Below, one piece after another: positions 1 to 6,489 of a stretch of 10,431 bases of DNA (positions are counted from its first letter, which is position 1; each line of letters starts with the position of its first letter). The stretch is taken from positions 7,750-18,180 of the forward strand of contig DJVH01000054.1 in assembly GCA_002440825.1 (NCBI GenBank), in the 5' to 3' direction. The notes under the pieces are model-generated. The model did no database searches. It was not told the origin of the DNA and saw only the letters and a program-made list of their open reading frames with translations. The DNA is from Bacteriovoracaceae bacterium UBA6261 (lineage in GTDB: Bacteria; Bdellovibrionota; Bacteriovoracia; Bacteriovoracales; Bacteriovoracaceae). Made by a program: the position numbers and the translations under genes.

Positions 1-402
1 GCTGGAATGATGAAGGCGACTTTGTATGCTTCTGGTGTGACAACGATGCTTAAGTATTCGGTGCGAGAACCTCGTCCTGGTAGCCGTGATCGAAATTCAT
101 TTCCTTCAGGACACACAACCACAGCGTTTGCTTTTTCTGGTTATATTTATGAAGAGCACGGCCTGCAATGGGGCATCCCTGCTTTTATGGTCTCTGCCTT
201 TGTGGGGGCAAGCCGTATCAACGATAACAGACACTATCTGCACGATGTGCTTGCGGGGGCAACCATTGGTCTGGCCTACGGTGTTGGAATTTCAAAACTT
301 TCTCAGATTAAGCATGAATCCAATAAGCAGACAGGGCAGATGTTTGTCGTTCCAATTTTAGATGAGAAAACAAAAGGACTGGCATTGATAAAAGAGTTTT
401 GA
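1..402 (+). CDS. PAP2-family membrane phosphatase, 3' part (5' end outside window)
   Basis: The open frame enters from the window edge, so only the last 133 codons are seen. It holds the full type 2 phosphatidic acid phosphatase signature. Counting from the codon at base 1, K18 and R25-P26 form the KX6RP motif, P35-S-G-H38 is motif 2, and S-R followed five residues later by H and then D (in SRINDNRHYLHD) is motif 3. The two motif His residues are the nucleophile and the acid/base partner in this family. The Gly/Ala-rich stretch after motif 3 is the usual last membrane helix, and a tail of about 35 residues follows. Family members dephosphorylate lipid phosphates such as phosphatidate, undecaprenyl diphosphate or lipid A at the periplasmic face of the inner membrane; the substrate cannot be told here. 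Internal Met codons (7, 10) are unlikely starts because the family needs upstream helices. The stop abuts that of the minus-strand radical SAM gene. Confidence 0.9.
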   Translation, partial: AGMMKATLYASGVTTMLKYSVREPRPGSRDRNSFPSGHTTTAFAFSGYIYEEHGLQWGIPAFMVSAFVGASRINDNRHYLHDVLAGATIGLAYGVGISKLSQIKHESNKQTGQMFVVPILDEKTKGLALIKEF

Positions 403-1869
403 TCAACCCGTCCTTAAAATTTTCAATGCTCCTCTGAATTTAGTGACAAACTCGTAAGGCGTTTTGGTCTTCATCGCACTTCTGACAATATATTTCGTGC
501 GGAAATAAAATTTGCGATAAGCGAGCTTGTGAAGTTTTACCAGTCTTTCCATTGGAACGAATTCTTCCCAATGATCTACCTGGAAATCGCGCGTAGGATT
601 TAAGGCAAAGGCCTGCCAACGTCCGTCTTCAATCAGTCCTTTGGCCACGGCCTGGTTGTAGGCTTCTGTGTGTGGATACAAAGTCATGATGTTGAATTGA
701 GCATAGTCAGGATCAAGATCGATGAGAAACTGAATATTTTTTAAAATGTCTTCTTCTGATTTTTCGTGTGGAAGGCCGATCATGAAATCTGCTACCGAAA
801 CAATTCCAAGTTCACGACACCATTTGAAAGCATTCTGAACTTTCTCGATGGTGCAGCCTTTTTTCAAAACTTTCATCCCTTCATCGCTTCCGGTTTCCAC
901 GCCGAAGGAGATTAACCGGCACCCGTTTTTCTTTGCGATGGCCAGTGCTTCTTTTGTGAGTGAGTTGACTCTGCCTCTGAAATCCCAGGTGATTTTTAAA
1001 TTTCTGCGTTCAAATTCTTCGCAAATTTCAATCAGTCTTTTCGGTGTAATGTTGAAAAGATCATCATAAAAATGAAATTCATCGTAACCGAGCTTAAGGC
1101 ATTCTTCGATTTCATCAGCAATCAGTTGCGGCGAACGGGATCGATATTTTTTATAGGGAACATTACAGAATGTGCAGAGATAAGGACATCCTCGACTGCT
1201 GATAATCGTCGCAAGATTTGCACTGACTCCCAGAATGCTGCTGTAGCGGATGTGTTTAATGTATTTTCTGTTGGGAATCGGAAGTTCGTCAATGTTTTCT
1301 ATATAAGCAGGATCAACGATGACAGAATTGAGAAAGCGATTATCTTTTTTAGGTTCCTCTGCACTGGAAATAGACTGCTTTGTATAAACACCGAAGATGT
1401 CTTCAATTTTTTCCTTTCGTGAAAGGCGCTGAATCATTTCAGTGAATGCTTTTTCACCTTCGCCGACTACAATGGAGTCGATGTTAGGCAGTGCCGCGGC
1501 TTCATGAGGATAAGAAATGGAATGGTGACCGCCGAGGCAAATGTGGATATGTGGAAAAGTCCGTTTTATATTTTCTGCGGCCATCTTGATGTCTACCAGG
1601 GAGATGGTAAAACTTGTCATGCCCACAATATCTGGCTTTATCTGCTTAAGCCTTTCAATCAAATCTTCGTGATCAACCTGTTCGGCGACACAATCGATAA
1701 AGTAGTAGTTGTGCTCAGGTGCGTATTTTTCAGCATAAGAGAGCACATAAAGTGCTCCCAAGGGCGGGAAATAGCCGTAATCATCTGCTTCGAGGAAACT
1801 GTCACCCTTTTCGTCGGGGAATTCCACGATTGTATTGCGGTCGGGCGGGTTGATAATAACTATATTCAT
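403..1869 (-). CDS. B12-binding-domain radical SAM protein
   Basis: This encodes 488 residues when started at the ATG ending at 1869, which gives the typical N-terminus MNIVIINPP. The frame stays open for 65 more codons upstream, but those lie across the divergent promoter and the carbamoyltransferase start, so I do not use them. Residues about 1-155 form a cobalamin-binding-like Rossmann domain (PPLGALYVLSYAEKY; DIVGMTSF near 80; GGHH near 113; VVGEGE near 134). I do not see the DxHxxG motif of base-off B12 binders. Residues about 215-420 are the radical SAM barrel: C228xxxC232xxC235 (SRGCPYLCTFC) binds the 4Fe-4S cluster, and FGVETGSDE near 322 and MIGLPHE near 363 are typical later motifs. 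A C-terminal domain of about 65 residues follows. Family members (BchE/hopanoid/methylase-like) do radical methylations or rearrangements; the substrate is unknown. No good SD precedes the ATG, so the mRNA may have a very short leader. Confidence 0.92.
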   Translation of the reverse strand: MNIVIINPPDRNTIVEFPDEKGDSFLEADDYGYFPPLGALYVLSYAEKYAPEHNYYFIDCVAEQVDHEDLIERLKQIKPDIVGMTSFTISLVDIKMAAENIKRTFPHIHICLGGHHSISYPHEAAALPNIDSIVVGEGEKAFTEMIQRLSRKEKIEDIFGVYTKQSISSAEEPKKDNRFLNSVIVDPAYIENIDELPIPNRKYIKHIRYSSILGVSANLATIISSRGCPYLCTFCNVPYKKYRSRSPQLIADEIEECLKLGYDEFHFYDDLFNITPKRLIEICEEFERRNLKITWDFRGRVNSLTKEALAIAKKNGCRLISFGVETGSDEGMKVLKKGCTIEKVQNAFKWCRELGIVSVADFMIGLPHEKSEEDILKNIQFLIDLDPDYAQFNIMTLYPHTEAYNQAVAKGLIEDGRWQAFALNPTRDFQVDHWEEFVPMERLVKLHKLAYRKFYFRTKYIVRSAMKTKTPYEFVTKFRGALKILRTG

Positions 1870-1929
1870 CAAATTAATCGTATCATATACTTTAGTTGTT
1901 AAAAAAATTTTTTGAGGTTGTCGCTCTTT
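1870..1929. promoter_or_regulatory. Divergent promoter region between radical SAM and carbamoyltransferase genes
   Basis: This short AT-rich spacer must start transcription in both directions. On the plus strand TATACT (1886-1891) is a good -10 candidate, with no convincing -35. On the minus strand TATGAT (complement of 1882-1887) is a -10 candidate that would start RNA only a few bases before the radical SAM ATG. The two candidates overlap by two bases, so polymerase could probably occupy only one at a time. An A7T6 tract (1901-1913), a sequence type known to bend DNA, sits between them and the carbamoyltransferase SD (GAGG 1914-1917, 12 bases before its ATG). Promoter positions are inferred by eye. 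Confidence 0.4.
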
Positions 1930-3591
1930 ATGATTTCCCTTGGGATCATCTGTTATCAAGGACATTCTTCCGCGGCCGCTTTGGTGCGCGACGGAGTTGT
2001 ATTGGCAGCAGTGGCCGAAGAGCGTTTTTCCAGAAGGAAATCGGATGATTCCTTTCCAGAGCAATCCATCAACTGGCTGTTAAAAAGTTTTAATCTTAGT
2101 GTTAAAGAAATTGATCACGTCGCAGTCAGCTGGAGTCCGACCAAAACATTGATTGGACAATTGCTCAATCTTCACAATAAATCCCTCGGTTTTCTTCTGG
2201 AAAAAAGAAATGGCGGCAATGTCCGTTCGCGACTTGAAAAATTTCTTTTAATCTCAGGATTGAAAAGCGAGTTTAAAAAAAGATACCAGTACAATGGCAA
2301 ATTCAGCTATGTTGATCATCACCTGAGCCACGCCATTTCCGCCTTTGTTCAATCAGGCAAAGATGATTGCATTGTCATGGTTGCCGATGGAATGGGAGAG
2401 CAGGCTTCCACAACAATTTACGAATTTAATCGAAGCTCTTATAAAATTCTCTACCGCGATCTTTTTCCTCACTCCCTGGGGATTTTTTATTCAGCCGCTA
2501 CTCAGTTCTTAGGATTTACGCCTGATTCTGATGAATACAAAGTCATGGGAATGGCCGCCTACTCACAAAGTGATAAATATTTTCAGCGAATGGCGTCCCT
2601 TTACAGAATTGAGAATGGTCATTTCTTTCTGGAGACAGCTTTTTTTGAAATTCACAAAAAAGCAAATCAGTTTTATTCAGGAAAATTTTCAGCCCATTTC
2701 CCTGATTGTAACACTGACGAAGAAAAAACAGCGTTCGCCTTTGCCTTGCAAAGACATCTCAATTTTATTGTCGTGGAAATATTAAAACTTCAAAAAAATC
2801 ATTTTTCGTCACGGCATTTTGCGACCAGTGGTGGAGTTTTTTTAAACTGTCTTCTCAATCAACATTTGAGAAATTCGGAATTGTTTGAAAGCTATAGTTT
2901 TTTTCCAGTGGCCGATGACAATGGGACTGCCATTGGCGCAGCTCAATTTGTTCAATGGCAAAAAACGACATTGAAGCCTGTTGAAAATCTTTATTTAGGC
3001 CCGCTCCCGGATTTTGAAAACGAGGCCGGGAAACTCCTGGATGGTGTCCATTCCAAAAAAACGACTCTGCAGGAGATTGCGTCTTTGCTTGCTGATGGAC
3101 ACGTTGTCGGAATGGTTAAAGGAAAAATGGAGTTTGGTCATCGAGCTTTGGGGAACCGAAGTATTCTTGCCAGTCCTCAAAGAAAAGAAATGAAGGATGT
3201 TATCAATCAAAAAGTAAAAATGCGCGAACCCTTCAGACCTTTCGCCCCAAGCATCCTCGAAGAAAACGTATCCGATTATTTCGAAGGGGCAGGATGTTTC
3301 CCTTTTATGATTGAAACACTCAATGGGCGACCGCAAGCAAAAATAATGGCCCCTGCCATTATTCACGAAGACGGGACTTCGAGAATTCAAACCGTTTCTA
3401 AAAAAGACAATCCGGATTTCTATGAACTCCTTAAAGAGTTCCATGGCCTGACAGGTTGTCCGATCTTACTGAATACCTCTTTCAATTTAAATGGCATGCC
3501 TGTGGTCTGCACTGCTGAAGATGCCATGAATTGCTTTAAAAAAACCAATATTGATTTTCTCGTCATTGAAGACGTACTGATATGGAAATAA
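1930..3591 (+). CDS. O-carbamoyltransferase, NodU/CmcH/TobZ family
   Basis: This encodes 553 residues from ATG 1930, a normal length for the family. Upstream TTG codons in frame are not used because the conserved N-terminus (MISLGI...SSAAALVRDG...EERFSRRK) begins at this ATG. The N-terminal Kae1-like domain (about 1-345) has the HxxxH metal motif H130-H134 in VDHHLSHA, D153 in ADGMGE, and D330 in the DNGTAIGAA segment; these match the metal ligands known in TobZ by pattern and spacing. The C-terminal YrdC-like domain (about 375-553) carries KMEFGHRALGNRSIL (398-412), REPFRPFAPSIL (432-442) and PILLNTSFNLNG (511-522). Family enzymes form carbamoyl-adenylate from carbamoyl phosphate and ATP and pass the carbamoyl group to a hydroxyl of a sugar or natural product. 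H404 replaces the Pro usually found in the EFGPRALG motif. The gene overlaps the next one by 10 bp. The acceptor substrate is unknown. Confidence 0.93.
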   Translation: MISLGIICYQGHSSAAALVRDGVVLAAVAEERFSRRKSDDSFPEQSINWLLKSFNLSVKEIDHVAVSWSPTKTLIGQLLNLHNKSLGFLLEKRNGGNVRSRLEKFLLISGLKSEFKKRYQYNGKFSYVDHHLSHAISAFVQSGKDDCIVMVADGMGEQASTTIYEFNRSSYKILYRDLFPHSLGIFYSAATQFLGFTPDSDEYKVMGMAAYSQSDKYFQRMASLYRIENGHFFLETAFFEIHKKANQFYSGKFSAHFPDCNTDEEKTAFAFALQRHLNFIVVEILKLQKNHFSSRHFATSGGVFLNCLLNQHLRNSELFESYSFFPVADDNGTAIGAAQFVQWQKTTLKPVENLYLGPLPDFENEAGKLLDGVHSKKTTLQEIASLLADGHVVGMVKGKMEFGHRALGNRSILASPQRKEMKDVINQKVKMREPFRPFAPSILEENVSDYFEGAGCFPFMIETLNGRPQAKIMAPAIIHEDGTSRIQTVSKKDNPDFYELLKEFHGLTGCPILLNTSFNLNGMPVVCTAEDAMNCFKKTNIDFLVIEDVLIWK

Positions 3592-5027
3592 AGCGGATAA
3601 AAGATTGGAAAGGCACTTCGGTCATGACAATTTTTTTTGTCTCGCTCTTCTTTTTCTTTTGCTGGCTGGAGTCGCAGGCCGATTATCCTCACACGGATGA
3701 ATATCAATCTCTCTTAAGTGCGCTTGGTTTTCCTGTTTATACACCTACGTTATACGTTCGCTTTCTCAGCTTTTTTGCCGATTTTTTTCCTGATTTTCCT
3801 TCGTTGGTTCGTTTTAATTTTATTGCCAGCCAGTGCTTTCTGGCTCTTTGTTTCTTTTTTTATCACCTCAAAAAAAAGATCAGCATTGGAACTAATCTGG
3901 TGGTCACCGCGATCCTTTCCATGGCGACAATTAATGTGGCACTCACCCGAAAAATGCATTTTTGGGCAGCAGGTTTCTTTTTTTTGATTTTGTTTCTGGC
4001 CGATTTTTTTTCCGGTAAAAAGAAAAATCTTTTTTTAGTTTTTTCTTTTCTCTTGCTCGGTTTTTTTCGGGTGGAATTTTTTCTGTCTGCGCTTGCCGCT
4101 TTATTTATCTGGCTGAGTCCTCATCTCGACCGTAGAAAAAAAATTGGACTGCTTTTAGCTGGTACTTTCGTTGTCGTTTCGGCCATCGCCCAGTTCGGTT
4201 ATGGGATGAAAGAACTCCTCAGGGAATCTTTTCATCTGGAAGGAAACCCTGACGTTGTGGAGATTGCAGCAACCTGGGCAAAGCTCTTTTTTTCTAATAT
4301 GGGTTTGCATCTGTTTTATTCAGTGACCTCACTAATGGCTACTTTCAGGATGTATTTCTTCACTCTTTCCCTGGCCTTACTTCTGTTGTTTCCCCTTGTG
4401 GATAATTTTAAGGGAAACGCCCTTAGAACAAAACAGATCTTTCTCAATGAGATTTTTCCGTATTGGCTGCCTGCCAGCTGCGCTCTTTTTTCAATCCGGT
4501 TTATAGATTTTTATGTCATCACGACGTTTGTTTTCTTGATGAGTACTCTTGCCTTTTTACTCAATTCAAAAAAATCAAAGGTTGCAGCCTGGATAACTTT
4601 GGGCCTGGTGCTCAGTGCATTTTTTGTCCGGCGTCCGGATTTCAAAGAAAGTGCATATATTAATTTTCCTTCGTATCTCAGAGGGGGAACAGTTCACCGT
4701 CAGACCTTTGACCTCATCTCCAGACTGGAAATGAAGCCCGGCATTGAGCCTTATAAAATTTTGTTCAATCAGTATGTCGCTGGGGTTTTACCCTATGAAA
4801 ACCGTGAGTATTTTCAGTTTGCAGACCTAAAAAAGCTGTGCGTGAAGGGGACATTGGCTTTTGACATAGTGCTCTTGCCTGGAAAATGGTTCACTGTTCC
4901 GGAACAAGACCTGCTGGAGAGCTGTGTTTATCCCTCACTTTCTCCAATGAAACACATCAAAATAGCTCCCGGTTATGACTTGTACGTCAGCTCCAGAATC
5001 ACGTCCGAGAAAATGCCTCTTAAATAA
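3582..5027 (+). CDS. Polytopic membrane protein, possibly GT-C-type glycosyltransferase
   Basis: This encodes 481 residues, very rich in Phe and Leu, with roughly ten predicted membrane helices by eye (about 14-29, 78-96, 104-122, 125-143, 149-178, 187-205, 234-252, 256-273, 291-327, 334-349). A soluble tail of about 130 residues follows (350-481). Just after the first helix is ADYPHTDEYQSL with D39-E40. An acidic pair in the first periplasmic loop is the hallmark of GT-C glycosyltransferases (ArnT/PMT/GT39-like) that use polyprenyl-phosphate sugars. No longer signature is recognised, so this is a suggestion only. The ATG at 3582 overlaps the carbamoyltransferase stop and has only a weak SD, fitting translational coupling; it gives a Lys/Arg-rich cytoplasmic N-terminus. 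A second in-frame ATG at 3624 is preceded by GGAAAGG (3607-3613) and is a credible alternative start. The coding strand has many runs of 7-8 T. Confidence 0.85.
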   Translation: MEIKRIKDWKGTSVMTIFFVSLFFFFCWLESQADYPHTDEYQSLLSALGFPVYTPTLYVRFLSFFADFFPDFPSLVRFNFIASQCFLALCFFFYHLKKKISIGTNLVVTAILSMATINVALTRKMHFWAAGFFFLILFLADFFSGKKKNLFLVFSFLLLGFFRVEFFLSALAALFIWLSPHLDRRKKIGLLLAGTFVVVSAIAQFGYGMKELLRESFHLEGNPDVVEIAATWAKLFFSNMGLHLFYSVTSLMATFRMYFFTLSLALLLLFPLVDNFKGNALRTKQIFLNEIFPYWLPASCALFSIRFIDFYVITTFVFLMSTLAFLLNSKKSKVAAWITLGLVLSAFFVRRPDFKESAYINFPSYLRGGTVHRQTFDLISRLEMKPGIEPYKILFNQYVAGVLPYENREYFQFADLKKLCVKGTLAFDIVLLPGKWFTVPEQDLLESCVYPSLSPMKHIKIAPGYDLYVSSRITSEKMPLK

Positions 5028-5097
5028 AAAAATCTAATTACAAATCCCCAATGAAAAAGTACTCTTCTAGAGTAAAAAACTAGCATGGAGTATAAGC
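5028..5097 (+). promoter_or_regulatory. glyS leader with perfect 6-bp inverted repeat
   Basis: This 70-bp AT-rich gap contains a perfect inverted repeat, TACTCT-TCT-AGAGTA (5060-5074). It is followed by the SD GGAG (5087-5090), seven bases before the GTG start. The arm TACTC (5060-5064) could alternatively pair with GAGTA at 5088-5092, which contains part of the SD. No T run follows the hairpin on the plus strand, so it is not a terminator for the upstream gene. I see no convincing -35/-10 pair, although glyS probably has its own promoter here. Any regulatory role is inference. Confidence 0.35.
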
Positions 5098-6423
5098 GTG
5101 ACAAACGAATCGAATCTTAAATCAATGAGTGATTTAGTAGCTCTCTGTAAACAAAGAGGCTTTATCTTCCAATCGTCAGAAGTGTACGGTGGTTTGAACT
5201 CTTGTTGGGACATGGGTCCTTACGGAGTAGAGCTTAAAAACAATTTGAAAAATCGCTGGTGGCGTTCAATGACTCTTCGTCAGGACGTTGTTGGTGTTGA
5301 TGCTTCTATTTTCATGCACCCGATGGTGTGGAAAGCTTCAGGACACGTCGATGGATTTTCTGATCCGATGGTCGACTGTAAAGTTTGTAAGGAAAGATTC
5401 CGCGCAGACAATATCGACATGACAAAACCATGTCCGAAGTGTGGATCAAAAGATTCATACACTGATGTTCGCCAATTCAACCTCATGTTCAAAACGCAAA
5501 TGGGTGCGATGGAAGATACAGCGTCGATGGTTTACTTAAGACCAGAAACAGCTCAAGGAATTTTCGTCAACTTCCTTAACGTTCAGACGACTATGAGAAA
5601 GAAGCTACCATTCGGTATCGCTCAGATCGGTAAAGCGTTCCGTAACGAAATCACTCCAGGAAACTTCATCTTCAGAACTCGCGAGTTCGAACAGATGGAG
5701 ATGCAATATTTTGTCAAACCAGGGACGCAGAAAGAAGCGATGGAAGCCTGGAAAGAAGTTCGCTGGAAATGGCATCTTGAAAATGGTCTTCGTCCGGACA
5801 GATTGAAATGGGCACCACATGGTCCAGACAGCTTAGCTCACTACGCTGACGCTGCAACAGATATTGAATATCTTTTCCCACATGGATGGGGTGAGATGGA
5901 AGGAATTCATTCGCGTACAGATTTCGATTTAAAACAACACCAGGAATACTCCGGGAAAAAATTAGAATACGTCGATCAGGTGAACAACGAGCGCTACATC
6001 CCATACGTTATCGAAACGTCAGTTGGTGCAGACAGATGTCTTCTTGCGATCATGTGTGATGCTTATAGATTAGAAAACGAAGGCGACGCGGATAAAGAAA
6101 GATCAGTGATGAAATTTCACCCGGCCCTTGCTCCTGTCAAAACAGCGATTCTTCCTCTGGCGAAAAAACCGGAACTAGAAGAAGTGGCGAATAAATTATT
6201 TGATGATGTCTCTACGAATTATAAAGCTGAGTATGATACTTCTGGATCCATTGGAAAACGTTATAGACGCCAGGATGAAATTGGAACTCCTTACTGCATC
6301 ACTGTTGATTTCGATACATTGACTGATCACGCAGTCACTGTACGCGATAGAGACTCGATGACTCAGGAGAGAATTGCGATTTCGCAGGTTCAGTCATACC
6401 TGAAAGACAAGTTTAAATTTTAA
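5098..6423 (+). CDS. glyS: Glycyl-tRNA synthetase, single-chain alpha2 type
   Basis: This encodes 441 residues of a class II aminoacyl-tRNA synthetase that charges tRNA-Gly with glycine in the cytoplasm. It is the homodimeric form with catalytic and anticodon domains in one chain, not the alpha2beta2 form of enteric bacteria. The N-terminus has the family stretch SSEVYGGLNSCWDMGPYGVELK. A four-Cys zinc-like insert, C94xxC97 and C112xxC115, lies in the catalytic core. RPETAQGIF (148-156) and motif 2 (F181-R-N-E) with REFEQME (195-201) are intact, and motif 3 is ETSVGADR (306-313). Residues about 345-441 are the anticodon-binding domain. The start is GTG 5098 with SD GGAG seven bases upstream; the in-frame ATG at 5125 would cut conserved N-terminal sequence. 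It is followed 66 bp later by ppdK in the same direction. Nothing is missing or odd in the protein. Confidence 0.97.
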   Translation: MTNESNLKSMSDLVALCKQRGFIFQSSEVYGGLNSCWDMGPYGVELKNNLKNRWWRSMTLRQDVVGVDASIFMHPMVWKASGHVDGFSDPMVDCKVCKERFRADNIDMTKPCPKCGSKDSYTDVRQFNLMFKTQMGAMEDTASMVYLRPETAQGIFVNFLNVQTTMRKKLPFGIAQIGKAFRNEITPGNFIFRTREFEQMEMQYFVKPGTQKEAMEAWKEVRWKWHLENGLRPDRLKWAPHGPDSLAHYADAATDIEYLFPHGWGEMEGIHSRTDFDLKQHQEYSGKKLEYVDQVNNERYIPYVIETSVGADRCLLAIMCDAYRLENEGDADKERSVMKFHPALAPVKTAILPLAKKPELEEVANKLFDDVSTNYKAEYDTSGSIGKRYRRQDEIGTPYCITVDFDTLTDHAVTVRDRDSMTQERIAISQVQSYLKDKFKF

Positions 6424-6489
6424 GAATTACTGATTATAAATTTCTCTAACCACAAACCTCAATTCACCGAGGTACTAGGAGTAGAAGCT
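6412..6489 (+). promoter_or_regulatory. Possible ppdK promoter and short leader hairpin
   Basis: TTTAAA (6412-6417, inside the last glyS codons) and TATAAA (6435-6440) are 17 bases apart, a plausible sigma70 -35/-10 pair. That would start RNA near 6447 and give a leader of about 43 bases. In that leader ACCTC (6456-6460) and GAGGT (6469-6473) can form a 5-bp hairpin with an 8-base loop, ending just before the SD AGGAG (6477-6481, eight bases before the ATG). ppdK could also be read through from glyS, since there is no terminator between them. All sites were judged by eye. Confidence 0.35.

Noticed and set aside
1072..1902. Plus-strand open frames opposite the radical SAM gene
   Set aside because: They are shadows of a gene with clear domain motifs; they have no SD and no recognisable sequence.
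1912..1929. Six-codon extension of the carbamoyltransferase from TTG 1912
   Set aside because: It would place the start upstream of the only SD-like GAGG; the conserved N-terminus begins at ATG 1930.
1870..2064. N-terminal 65-codon extension of the radical SAM frame on the minus strand
   Set aside because: It runs across the divergent promoter and the carbamoyltransferase start, and its residues do not look like the family. MNIVIINPP at 1869 is the normal start.
2995..3707. Minus-strand open frames opposite the carbamoyltransferase and membrane-protein genes
   Set aside because: They overlap strongly supported coding sequence and show no motif or start signal.
5060..5074. Rho-independent terminator after the membrane-protein gene
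   Set aside because: The stem is AT-rich and followed by A, not T, on the plus strand. On the minus strand CTTTTT follows, but no minus-strand gene needs it.
5028..5097. T-box riboswitch for the glycyl-tRNA synthetase gene
   Set aside because: The gap is far too short and lacks a T-box sequence or antiterminator.
5085..5120. 11-codon ATG frame overlapping the GTG start of glyS out of frame
   Set aside because: No SD precedes it; the ATG forms by chance around the glyS SD.
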